Source of the DNA: Roseiarcus sp963805295 | GTDB taxonomy: Bacteria > Pseudomonadota > Alphaproteobacteria > Rhizobiales > Beijerinckiaceae | Length of the DNA stretch: 64,000 bases | Reading direction: 5' to 3' | NCBI GenBank assembly: GCA_963805295.1 | Contig: CAWDTW010000018.1 | Location: forward strand, 65,135 to 129,134 | Shown here: positions 46,349-53,946 of the stretch, piece after piece | Numbering within the stretch: the stretch's first letter is position 1 | Layout: the number at the start of each line of letters is the position of its first letter | Position numbers and translations under genes: made by a program | Notes under the pieces: generated by a model | Told to the model about the DNA's origin: nothing | The model's input: only the letters and a program-made list of their open reading frames with translations | Database searches by the model: none

Positions 46349-46532
46349 ATGAGGAGCGCGCGCGATCCCTTCCCCGAGTTCCTCGGGATCGTCCACAAGG
46401 CGGCGCTCGAGCCTCCAGTTTGGCAGCAGATTGCTGCGAGCGCCAATATCGCCTTCAGCGCCGCTCATGTGAGGCTCGGCGTCACGGACCGCAACGGCGG
46501 GATGATCGTCTGCGCTCAGTCACACGAACCGG
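46349..46532 (+). pseudogene. Truncated regulator-like gene cut at the defence-island edge
   Basis: A 61-codon start of a gene (DPFPEFLGIVHKAALEPPVW, then QQIAASANIAFSAAHVRLGV) that looks like the N-terminal sensor part of LuxR-type or PAS-like regulators in this order; family not certain. The frame continues as nonsense after about 46532, exactly where the last gene of the leftward helicase operon ends (46533). The simplest reading is that island insertion replaced the rest of the gene. Its upstream CRP-type site remains. Confidence 0.55.
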
Positions 46533-47933
46533 CTAGAACGCCGGAGCCGCCGCGCGGAGGAGGGAGTCCAGATCAAGCCTGCCAAGCGAGCGGGTAGGAA
46601 CGCCGTCGATCAGGTTGGCGAACAGCGCTTTTTTTTCCTCGAGAATTGTGGCGATGCGCTCTTCGACCGTCTCAGCGCAGACATAGGCGAACACCTCGAC
46701 CGGCCGCGTCTGGCCGATACGATGGACTCTATCCTCGGCTTGGGTTTCGACCGCCGGGTTCCACCACCGATCGAAATGGATGACGCGGGAGGCGGCGGTC
46801 AGGTTCAATCCCGTCCCTCCCGCACGGAGCGAAAGCACCATCACGCGGCGTGACTGGTCGCGCTCGAAGGAACCGAATGCGGCGCTGCGGGTCGGCTGAT
46901 CCATGCCGCCGGTGATGACCAGCGGCCGGAATTTCCGCAACTCCCGCGCGAGCCGGAGCACGCCGAACGGTTCTTGGACGAACTGGGAGAAGATGAGCGC
47001 CTTCGCGTCGGACGGCCTAAACTCTTCCAGGCGACGGCGCAGATCGTCAAGCTTCGCAGAGTCTCCCGTCTCGGGGCAAAAATTGCAAATCTGCTTCAGA
47101 CGGAGAATGAGTTCGAGCACATGCGATATTCGCAACTCCCGTCCCAGCGAACGTAGCCAGACGGTTCCCTTCTCCTCGGCCTTTCGGTAAGCGGCGCGCT
47201 GCGTCGCGGCGAGGTCGAGAGCAATGACCGAAGCGAACTTCGGCGGCAGATCGTCAAGGACTTCGGCGCGACGACGGCGCAGTTGCACCCGGCCCAGCAA
47301 GCGGCGAAGACCGACGCCCATGGCGCCGGGATCAAATTCGCCTGGCGCGGCGAAATCGAGGACGGAAAGCAGATCGTCCAGACGATTCTCGAGCGGCGTT
47401 CCGGTCAACGCCCAAGAGCGCGACCGTTCGAGTGATTTAACGACAGCAGCGGCGCCGGATTTCGCATTCTTGATGCGTTGGGCCTCGTCAATGACGACGA
47501 CGTCCCACGAGCGGCGGGCGCGCGCGGACTGCGCGCCGAGATCGGCCCGGACAGACTCGAAACTCGACAAGTAGAGCGTCGCGTCGGCGCGCCACGCGGC
47601 CTTCCTTTGGTCCAACGAACCGACCGCGGTGGAGATTGCAAGGTCGGGCGCCCAAATGCGAACTTGCCGCCGCCATTGCGCGATCAGTCCGACGGGAGAG
47701 ACGATCAGCGCGCGTTCGATCTCTCGGCGCGCGGAAAGAATGCGCAGGCCAGCGACCGTCTGGATCGTCTTGCCAAGACCCATTTCATCGGCAAGCAGCA
47801 CCGATCGATTGCTTAGAAGCCTTTCAATTCCTTCCTTCTGATAGCCGAAGAGCGGATAAGGCCACTCCAGGCCGAACGCCTCGTTCGCCGCTTCGCCCAC
47901 TGCGGCCACGCCAGACTTACTCCTCGTCGACAT
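46533..47933 (-). CDS. SNF2-family helicase/translocase of a BrxD-linked operon
   Basis: A 466-residue SNF2-type DEAD/DEAH ATPase, last gene of the operon. Motif I is LLADEMGLGKTIQTVAG, motif II VVIDEAQRIKN (DEAQ), motif III ALTGTPLENRLDDL, motif V VLSLRAGGTGLNLT and motif VI EDRVHRIGQTRPVEVFAYV. There is no nuclease or accessory domain, so it should be a DNA translocase, perhaps remodelling protein-DNA complexes. I chose the ATG at 47933, which overlaps the BrxD-like gene by 17 bases. This supports a joint role with the two ATPase-like proteins upstream. Confidence 0.9.
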   Translation of the reverse strand: MSTRSKSGVAAVGEAANEAFGLEWPYPLFGYQKEGIERLLSNRSVLLADEMGLGKTIQTVAGLRILSARREIERALIVSPVGLIAQWRRQVRIWAPDLAISTAVGSLDQRKAAWRADATLYLSSFESVRADLGAQSARARRSWDVVVIDEAQRIKNAKSGAAAVVKSLERSRSWALTGTPLENRLDDLLSVLDFAAPGEFDPGAMGVGLRRLLGRVQLRRRRAEVLDDLPPKFASVIALDLAATQRAAYRKAEEKGTVWLRSLGRELRISHVLELILRLKQICNFCPETGDSAKLDDLRRRLEEFRPSDAKALIFSQFVQEPFGVLRLARELRKFRPLVITGGMDQPTRSAAFGSFERDQSRRVMVLSLRAGGTGLNLTAASRVIHFDRWWNPAVETQAEDRVHRIGQTRPVEVFAYVCAETVEERIATILEEKKALFANLIDGVPTRSLGRLDLDSLLRAAAPAF

Positions 47934-49176
47934 CCGTGGCGGGGGCGGCCTGTTGCATTTCGGCGCTCTCAGTGTAGTCGGTCTGGATTGTTTCGGCCTC
48001 GATCGTCGTTCGTTCGCCGTAGAGGCGCTCGATATCCCATTCGGTGATCCAAGACTTGATGTATTGGCGCATCGAGTTTCTCGCCAGGCGCTCGCCGATC
48101 GCGAGGCCGGAAGGACGCCACTGGTAGGCGTCGTAATAGAGATCGGCGATACGGCATTGGGCGGCGTGCAAGACGGAGCCGTCGGGCGGCGCAAGCCGAA
48201 CGCCGCGCATGCGTCGCAATTGCTCCATGCACCGCTTGGCCAAGTCGGCCTGGCGCGCCAGTCCCTTCTTTTCCAGCGCCTGGGGAATCAGCTCCTCGTC
48301 GCGCCGATTATCGAACATCTCCGCCACGAAATCGTCGGTGAATGCGGCGGTCGTCGGTATGCCCGGCAAGGCGTCCAAATCGTCCCAACCAAGCCAACGC
48401 GCCAACTCGGCATAGCTCTTGCCGCGTTGCAACGGCGAATAGCGGCCGATGAGCTCGACTTCGTCCAGAAGAACGCACCAGCCGGCAAGGCCGACCGCAG
48501 ACATGAGACGCGGTGCGAATCGGAGTCGCTGGCGAGAGAGTTCGACTTCGCGCGCCGGCTTGAGATCAAACAGTTTGGCCGCCCCGTGCTCGCGCAGCCA
48601 GGACTTCACCGCCGTCGCGTTGAGCTTGCCGCCGCCGAAGAATCGGGCAATGCGCGCATGGTCTTCAGGGCCGAGGTGCGGAATCAACCAAAGCAAGGCG
48701 GCGAAGGCGGTGGACAGCGACCCCGCGCGCGCCTCGTCCGTCGCCCATTTCTCGAGGCGGTCATAGGGCTCCGTCTGGGGTTTCAGTCGCGAGAGCGCTA
48801 CCGTCATCACATCGTCGTTCGCGCCGGGAACCTCCGCGACACGGATCGCCGCGGCGAACAGCCGGGCAGGATCGAACATCGGAGTTTCCTTGCTGACCGG
48901 CACGAGGCTGACGACGAAATTTCGTTCCAGGGCAAGCTCGCGCATGTAGCCGAGCAAGTGCGATTTGCCCGCGCCGAAACCGCCCCACACGAGATTTCCC
49001 TGGGCTTGCCGACCCTGATCGAGGCTCTGAGCGCTGCGCCCGAGCAAGTCGAGAAAGGAATTAACCAAAGCGCTGTCTCGTTCCCCGAGGAGTCGTATGG
49101 CCGCCCGGTTGGGAACCCCGGCCCGCAGAGCTTCGATCGCACCGCGCGCCTCGATGGGCGGATGGTCACCCATCAT
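47917..49176 (-). CDS. BrxD/DUF2791-type P-loop ATPase
   Basis: A 419-residue ATPase of the kind annotated as BREX system ATP-binding protein BrxD (DUF2791). Walker A WGGFGAGKSHLLGYMRE starts near residue 62, Walker B is CVLLDEVELIGRY and a probable sensor region is TTAAFTDDF. Such ATPases occur in BREX/Pgl phage defence and in other loci with helicases. No PglX, PglZ or BrxC is present here, so this is not a standard BREX locus. The start (ATG 49176) overlaps the previous stop by four bases. Confidence 0.87.
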   Translation of the reverse strand: MMGDHPPIEARGAIEALRAGVPNRAAIRLLGERDSALVNSFLDLLGRSAQSLDQGRQAQGNLVWGGFGAGKSHLLGYMRELALERNFVVSLVPVSKETPMFDPARLFAAAIRVAEVPGANDDVMTVALSRLKPQTEPYDRLEKWATDEARAGSLSTAFAALLWLIPHLGPEDHARIARFFGGGKLNATAVKSWLREHGAAKLFDLKPAREVELSRQRLRFAPRLMSAVGLAGWCVLLDEVELIGRYSPLQRGKSYAELARWLGWDDLDALPGIPTTAAFTDDFVAEMFDNRRDEELIPQALEKKGLARQADLAKRCMEQLRRMRGVRLAPPDGSVLHAAQCRIADLYYDAYQWRPSGLAIGERLARNSMRQYIKSWITEWDIERLYGERTTIEAETIQTDYTESAEMQQAAPATDVDEE

Positions 49177-50213
49177 GCCGCCTCGGTCGCCGGATGCCGG
49201 TCCGAATGCAACCGGACGAGGGCCGCGAGCGGGTTGTCCCTTCTTGTCGCTCGGACGTCGTCCCACACGCGCATCTTGAGCGCGGCATACGCGTTGAGCG
49301 ATCGTTTGGGATCAAGGCCGGTAAGCGCTTCGTCCGCCAGGACGACAACCAAGAGGCCCTGGAATGCCTCGGCGTCGTCGATGAGTTGGCGCAGCACTTC
49401 GAAAGCGTCCATGACCGCCGCCGCACTATAGCGCACTCCCTCAGCAAGGGCGGTCCCGGTGCGAAGGACCTGACGAATGTCGAGCGTGACGCAAATCCCC
49501 TTGCGCCCGCAAAGCCGCAGCCACCGGCATAGCGAGCGCAGCATCGCCCGTCCGTTGTGCCTCGTGATCTTGGCGGTGATATAGGTCTGGCGGAGGGCGC
49601 CGATGGCCCGCAATTCGCCGCGCAGCCATTCGAGCACCGGCGCAGTGACGCCTTTGTCTGTCTCGTCTGGCTCGAGCCGCGTCCGGCAAAGCGTGGCCAT
49701 CGCTGTGCGAAAGTCCTGGCTCATCGAATGATCCCGCATGATTTCCTCGGTGAGCCAAAGGTAGAGATCGCGACGGAAAAACCGCACGTCGATCCCATTG
49801 TAGGCCGCCACATCCTGGAACGTGACGCCACCGCCAGGGCGGGGCCACCTGTAGCCCTGCTTGGTCACCAGGGCCTCGACAAAGGTCTGGGCCATCGCTG
49901 ACCAGTCAAGACTGCGCGAGATGGCGAAAAAGATGTCCTGGATCATGTGGAGCCGAGTCTGGGACGCATTGATCCGGCAGGACGCCAGCTCATGTCGTTC
50001 CGCAAGCGTAACCAGGCGCGCCTGAATCGCCTCGAGTTGTTCGGCTTCGCCCTCGACGAACTTCACTGCGCTGCCCCCACCACTAATGTATTCGTAGAGG
50101 TACTCACGGTCGATCAGGTCAAGCCAAGCTTCTGTGGTGACCCCGATTTCACCCTCCCGGGACGAAATCGATGTCCTTGAAGGCGCATTGAGCGATATCG
50201 CCGTGACGACCAT
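49173..50213 (-). CDS. BrxD/BrxC-like protein lacking a P-loop (probable pseudo-ATPase)
   Basis: A 346-residue protein. Its C-terminus (DPKRSLNAYAALKMRVWDDV, then RDNPLAALVRL) and opening (REYLYEYISGGGSAVKFVEG) resemble BREX-type ATP-binding proteins. Where a GxxGxGK(S/T)H loop is expected after SAVKFVEG, the sequence reads EAEQLEAIQARL. The Walker B-like strand GICVTLDI lacks the catalytic glutamate. It therefore probably cannot hydrolyse ATP and may regulate or scaffold the intact paralogue encoded next. The ATG at 50213 follows the upstream stop by one base. Confidence 0.75.
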   Translation of the reverse strand: MVVTAISLNAPSRTSISSREGEIGVTTEAWLDLIDREYLYEYISGGGSAVKFVEGEAEQLEAIQARLVTLAERHELASCRINASQTRLHMIQDIFFAISRSLDWSAMAQTFVEALVTKQGYRWPRPGGGVTFQDVAAYNGIDVRFFRRDLYLWLTEEIMRDHSMSQDFRTAMATLCRTRLEPDETDKGVTAPVLEWLRGELRAIGALRQTYITAKITRHNGRAMLRSLCRWLRLCGRKGICVTLDIRQVLRTGTALAEGVRYSAAAVMDAFEVLRQLIDDAEAFQGLLVVVLADEALTGLDPKRSLNAYAALKMRVWDDVRATRRDNPLAALVRLHSDRHPATEAA

Positions 50214-50214
50214 C

Positions 50215-50991
50215 TCACGCTCCCGGGACGAATCGGATGCCGTAGTAGACCCGTTCGGTTCCTTGTTCGTCATAAACGATCAGCGGCTTGATGCCCTTTG
50301 TGGTGGTCCCGTGTGGGAACTCGAAACGTTCACCGCTGCGCGTGCGCAGATCCGGACGGCGGTCCAAAAGCAGCAGGTCGCGGGCGAATTCGTCTTGCGG
50401 ATAGTCCGAGCTCGGCAGCAGCGTAAGAGTGTCGTGAATGTCGATCAGCGCCACCACTCGGCCCGCATCCGCCCCGTTCCTCTCGCGCCCGATGAGCCGC
50501 CGATAGGCGCGCCAGACCAGATCGAGAAACGCCTGCTCCCGGAATCGCTGAGGCCTTTTCTGCACCTTCGCCAAAAGTTGGACGAGTTGGCTCGCTCAAA
50601 TCTTGCGCTCGATCTTCCGGCCGATACGCACAGCGGACTGATTGGCGTCAATACGCACGAGTAGGGGAAAGCAATAGATTCGCCCATTCCGCTCGAACAT
50701 CTCCAGTTTCTGTTCGGCGGCCGCCGTTCTCAGGTCCGTGAGGAAACGGCCATCAGCCATATAGGCCGACGCGTCGAAACGCCACGCGCCGGAAAGATCG
50801 CTCGCCGCTGACTGGGTATCTGCGAGACGAGCATCGAGGCCGCTCAGGCCCTTGACGATCTCGGTTATTTGCCCGACCCGGGCAGCCCGTCGCACTTGCT
50901 TTAGGCCGCTGACCAGACCCTCGGCCGCCTTCTGCGCCTTTTCCAGCCTCGCATCGAGCGAGATCAGCTCCTCTTCGAACTCTGAAGCCAT
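50215..50991 (-). pseudogene. Coiled-coil protein, first gene of the SNF2/BrxD operon, with an in-frame TGA
   Basis: A 258-codon gene of unknown family. Residues 3-60 are predicted coiled coil (FEEELISLDARLEKAQKAAE). A body follows (WRFDASAYMADGRFLTDLRT, RIYCFPLLVRIDANQSAVRIGRKIERKI), then a second half (RPQRFREQAFLDLVWRAYRRL, DIHDTLTLLPSSDYPQDEFARDL) ending YYGIRFVPGA. Both halves are in the same frame, separated only by TGA at 50596-50598 (codon 132), which is one C-to-T step from the CGA expected there. It may be a nonsense mutation, readthrough, or a split gene using a GTG/ATG restart near 50574. Four genes in a row touch or overlap. Confidence 0.7.
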
Positions 50992-51003
50992 CCGCAGTCC
51001 TCG

Positions 51004-51027
51004 CGTTACAGCTAACGTTACAGCTAA
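51004..51027 (-). repeat. 12-bp tandem duplication upstream of the defence operon
   Basis: CGTTACAGCTAA occurs twice in a row, 13 bases before the start of the first gene (50991). It is in the right position to be part of the promoter or a duplicated operator. The AT content is higher than the surroundings. Confidence 0.6.
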
Positions 51028-51119
51028 TAAGCTGCCTGGCGGCCTTCTAACACCAACATTGCACTGGACCAAGGCGCGGAAGCGGGCGAAGTTGGGCCGC
51101 GAAAGCGAAGGCTGGCCGC

Positions 51120-51311
51120 TTAAAACGCTCTCGGCAGGTCCGCGTCCTTCAAAATGCCGTTCGCCGTATGTCGGGACTTGATTCGAACCGGAACGACAAT
51201 CCGTTCGCCCTCCCGGGTCGTCCAGATGTCATGGTCGCCCCTGCCTCGACGCAAAAAGGCGCAACGCGCCTCGCTCAGTTTGTCGCGGACCGCGCCGCCG
51301 AAGTCGGTCAC
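51120..51311 (-). CDS. HicA-type mRNA interferase toxin
   Basis: A 63-residue double-stranded RNA-binding-like toxin. DHDIWTTREGERIVVPVR contains the catalytic histidine (GDHDIW) and the VVPV strand typical of HicA. SRHTANGILKDADLPRAF is the terminal family block. Start is GTG at 51311, overlapping the stop of the upstream DUF1902-type antitoxin by four bases. Together they form a HicBA-like module at the right edge of the defence island. HicA cleaves mRNA when antitoxin is degraded. Confidence 0.88.
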   Translation of the reverse strand: MTDFGGAVRDKLSEARCAFLRRGRGDHDIWTTREGERIVVPVRIKSRHTANGILKDADLPRAF

Positions 51312-51529
51312 GCGGCGGCGCTGGCGCGCACCGAGGCGTGCGCAATGATTTCAATGTGAATTTCGCCGTCGGGGTCGCCTTCCAAGAGATCGGCCGCTGC
51401 GTCCGCGACATTGCGGCAGAAGGCCTCGAAGGTGTCACCTTCGACATGCAGACCATCGACATCGGAATGCTCCACATACCAGACGCTGGCCTCGTCATCG
51501 TGAGCGGCTTTGACGACTGCGATCCTCAT
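51308..51529 (-). CDS. DUF1902/HicB-like antitoxin
   Basis: A 73-residue small protein (RIAVVKAAHDDEASVWYVEH, then VDGLHVEGDTFEAFCRNVADAAADLLEGD). This is the partial RNase H-like fold of HicB/DUF1902 antitoxins, without a separate DNA-binding tail. It precedes and overlaps the HicA toxin. Start taken as ATG 51529. Confidence 0.87.
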   Translation of the reverse strand: MRIAVVKAAHDDEASVWYVEHSDVDGLHVEGDTFEAFCRNVADAAADLLEGDPDGEIHIEIIAHASVRASAAA

Positions 51530-51720
51530 TTTGCAGAGTCCTTCGATGGGTCCGCGCAACATAGCACAGCGCGGCCGCGCCGCGTATTCGAACCGCGTGG
51601 GATTTCGGCTTCACCCGGCGATCCGCGTTCCGCGCGGTTTCCCACGCGACGCACTCTCGCCCGCATCCTGTGCTCAATTCGCCGCGCTGGGTTGCAGGTC
51701 GTTTGCGAGGAGGTCGATTG

Positions 51721-51903
51721 ATGGACGAGACCGTGATCAACGAATATGCGCGGCAATTGCTGGAGGCCCACGGCGACCGCGCCATCGCCGAAGCGGCTCA
51801 GCGCGCGGTCGCCTCCGAACAGCGGAACGACAAGGAGGAGGCCGATACCTGGCGGCATATCGAAGCCGCGTTGAAAGCGATGCGAGGCCCGATCGCGAGC
51901 TGA
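51721..51903 (+). CDS. Small hypothetical protein
   Basis: A 60-residue helical protein (MDETVINEYARQLLEAHGDRA, IAEAAQRAVASEQRNDKEEA, DTWRHIEAALKAMRG). A strong GAGGAGG ribosome-binding site lies 8 bases before the ATG at 51721. Similar small proteins are common in Hyphomicrobiales. No function known. Confidence 0.65.
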   Translation: MDETVINEYARQLLEAHGDRAIAEAAQRAVASEQRNDKEEADTWRHIEAALKAMRGPIAS

Positions 51904-51940
51904 CCAAAGTGCGCGCCGAAGGGGGTTACGGCGGCAACGG

Positions 51941-51968
51941 AGTTACGGTGACAGAGTTACGGTGACAG
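51941..51968. repeat. 14-bp tandem repeat
   Basis: AGTTACGGTGACAG occurs twice in direct succession, with a degenerate GTTACGGCGGCAACGG unit just before. It lies between the small protein gene and a cyclase-gene scar and may mark a rearrangement point. Confidence 0.6.
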
Positions 51969-52012
51969 TGCATTCAATCTCTTCCTGGTGTAGCTCCCGG
52001 AACCGCGCCCCG

Positions 52013-52123
52013 CGCGCCATCGCGCCGCTGCCGCTGCGGGGCAAGTCCGAGCCGCTGGAACTGTTCGCGCTCGAAGGCGCGCCGGCGCCGGCGCCGGCGC
52101 TCGCGAGCGCCGAGGCCGGCTAG
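52013..52123 (+). pseudogene. C-terminal remnant of a second adenylate cyclase gene
   Basis: About 36 codons reading RAIAPLPLRGKSEPLELFALEG then an Ala/Pro tail and stop. The segment is almost the same as the end of the intact adenylate cyclase at 53263-53330 (CAIAPLPLRGKAEPLELFALE). A tandem or ancestral cyclase copy must therefore have been deleted, leaving only its tail. Confidence 0.8.
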
Positions 52124-52340
52124 CGAAGTTCCTATCTTGGCCCGCCGGACAGGGGGCGGCCGAATCGGTCTATGATCGCGCCATGCTTGGCCGCGCCCGC
52201 GTTCGCCGCAGTCTCTCGATCGCCCCGGCCGGCGCGGCGATGGTCGGGCGGATTGGGCTTGACCCCCCGGCGCCGATCGGCCCTCGCTTCCGGCGCCCTG
52301 CGTCGAGGCCCGGAACCCGCGGGAAGAGGCGCGGCTGACG

Positions 52341-53351
52341 ATGCGGACCCTTTTCCTCTTTCGCATTATCGTCACGAGCGCTTTCGTCAGCGCCCTCGGC
52401 GGGGGAGCCTATGGCGCCTATGCGCACGGGGCGTTCGGGACCGGCGCCTTTGTCGGCGCCGTCTGTGGCGCGATCTTCTCCGCGCTGGAAGGCTTCGTGT
52501 TCCAGGGCGACGCGGGCGCCCGGCTGCGCCGCCGCCCGTTCCTGGTCTATTTCGGCGTGCGTTGCGCGGTCTACGTCGTCCTCATCGTGATGATCGAGGC
52601 TCTCGGCGTGTCGCTTCTCCGCGGTCGGCAAGGGCTCGCCGATCTCGGCCTTCTCGACGTTGCTTTCGGCCTCGCGATCTCCGTCGTCGGAAACCTCATT
52701 TACTCGATCGCCGACCTGCTGGGGCCGGGGGTTCTGTTCGCCTTCGCGGCGGGACGCTACCACCGGCCGAGGCGCGAGGAGCTCGCGCTGCTGTTCATCG
52801 ATCTCCGCGCCTCGACTGCCGCCGCCGAGCGTCTTGGCGAGGCGCGCTTTCTCGACTTGCTCGACGCATTCATCGTCGACGTCTCGCAAGCGATTGTGCA
52901 AAACGGCGGCGAGATCCACAAATATGTCGGAGACGAGATCATTGCGGCCTGGCGGCTGAAGCCCGGCCGCAACGACGCGGGGATCGTACGCGCCTGCTTC
53001 GCGGCGCGCGAACGGCTCGCCGCCCGCCGCGACGCCTACAAGCGCGATTTCGGCGTCGGCGCGGATTTCCGCGCGGCGCTCCATGGCGGCCCCGTCGCAG
53101 TCGGCGAAATCGGTTCGTTCAAGAAGGAGATCGCGCTCATCGGCAATTCGATGAACACGACGGCCCGCATTCTCGACGCCTGTCGCCAGCTCGATCGCCA
53201 CACGCTCGCCTCGTCGGCGCTTCTCGACCGCCTCGACGGCCTGCCGGCGTCGATCACGCCCTGCGCCATTGCCCCGCTGCCGCTGCGCGGCAAGGCCGAG
53301 CCTCTGGAACTGTTCGCGCTCGAGCGCGTTGATGCGCCGGTGGGCGCCTGA
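52341..53351 (+). CDS. Membrane-bound class III adenylate/guanylate cyclase
   Basis: A 336-residue cyclase. Residues 1-145 contain four transmembrane helices. From about 147, LALLFIDLRASTAAAERLGE and KYVGDEIIAAWRL give both metal aspartates, and GPVAVGEIGSFKKEIALIGNSMNTTARIL holds the transition-state residues (N...R). It should make cAMP (or cGMP) from cytoplasmic ATP (or GTP). Two CRP-type sites lie 25-65 bases past its stop, in front of a gene for a small membrane protein, so cAMP output and a local CRP target are physically linked. Confidence 0.92.
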   Translation: MRTLFLFRIIVTSAFVSALGGGAYGAYAHGAFGTGAFVGAVCGAIFSALEGFVFQGDAGARLRRRPFLVYFGVRCAVYVVLIVMIEALGVSLLRGRQGLADLGLLDVAFGLAISVVGNLIYSIADLLGPGVLFAFAAGRYHRPRREELALLFIDLRASTAAAERLGEARFLDLLDAFIVDVSQAIVQNGGEIHKYVGDEIIAAWRLKPGRNDAGIVRACFAARERLAARRDAYKRDFGVGADFRAALHGGPVAVGEIGSFKKEIALIGNSMNTTARILDACRQLDRHTLASSALLDRLDGLPASITPCAIAPLPLRGKAEPLELFALERVDAPVGA

Positions 53352-53376
53352 TCGCCGATTCCCCTCTGTATTGGAA

Positions 53377-53415
53377 GTGTGAGCCGCGTCACACTCGACC
53401 TGTGACGCGCATCAC
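53377..53415 (+). promoter_or_regulatory. Tandem CRP-type sites upstream of a small membrane protein
   Basis: Site 1 TGTGAGCCGCGTCACA (53377-53392) matches TGTGA-N6-TCACA perfectly. Site 2 TGTGACGCGCATCACG (53400-53415) has one mismatch. Centres are 23 bases apart, close to two helix turns. The gene at 53503 starts about 90 bases downstream. Confidence 0.75.
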
Positions 53416-53502
53416 GGCGGCGTTCCTGACCCGGCGTTAATGCGTACTTGCTGCCGGAAGGGAAGAACCCGAGCGGCGCAGAGTTCGAAGGGAACCGCCG
53501 TC

Positions 53503-53700
53503 ATGTCCAGGATCGAGGGGCGCGTCGACGACGTCGACGACGCCTCCGCAGAGCGCACGTTCAAGTTCGTTCTGACCTTGATCGTCGCAACGCTGATTGT
53601 CGCCGTGGCCGTTTACGTGCTGAGCGCCCCGCTCGTCGGTCCGGGGTCGAATCCGGCGGCGCATAGGGCCGCGATGGCGGCGTTCCACGCCCATTCGTGA
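53503..53700 (+). CDS. Small single-pass membrane protein, copy 1
   Basis: A 65-residue protein: MSRIEGRVDDVDDASAERT, then one transmembrane helix (FKFVLTLIVATLIVAVAVYV) and a short periplasmic tail. The frame is supported by a near-copy at 53947, where substitutions preserve the reading frame and the helix. AAGGGA lies before the ATG. No named family. It lies under two CRP-type sites and follows an adenylate cyclase gene, so it may be a cAMP-controlled membrane peptide. Confidence 0.75.
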   Translation: MSRIEGRVDDVDDASAERTFKFVLTLIVATLIVAVAVYVLSAPLVGPGSNPAAHRAAMAAFHAHS

Positions 53701-53722
53701 GCCGGACGCAGCTTCTCCCCAT

Positions 53723-53798
53723 GGCCCGTCGTTAGACGGGCGTTCTTGCGAACGCCCCACGGCCCGTCGTTAGACGGTCGTTGGTGCGAGCGCCCTAT
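53723..53798. repeat. Duplicated 38-bp hairpin unit between the two small genes
   Basis: Units at 53723-53760 and 53761-53798 both start GGCCCGTCGTTAGACGG. The first contains two small stems, CCCGTC/GACGGG and GGCGTT/AACGCC. The second unit has diverged. They form part of a larger tandem duplication that made the two small genes. Confidence 0.7.
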
Positions 53799-53946
53799 GG
53801 GGGAAGAAGGCGGGCGGCCGTAGGCCGGCGGATGAGGGGTCGGCGCCGAGGCGCGACACGGCGTATTTCTTGCCGCGGCGTTAATCGCTCTTGCCTGCCG
53901 CGAGGGAAGAACCCGTACCGTGCCGAATTCGGGAGGAACCGCCGTC

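Noticed and set aside
46533..50991. Standard BREX locus
   Set aside because: No PglX, PglZ, BrxC, BrxA or BrxB gene is present. Only the BrxD-like ATPase family is shared.
53723..53798. CRISPR repeats
   Set aside because: There are only two units, directly adjacent without spacers, and no cas genes.
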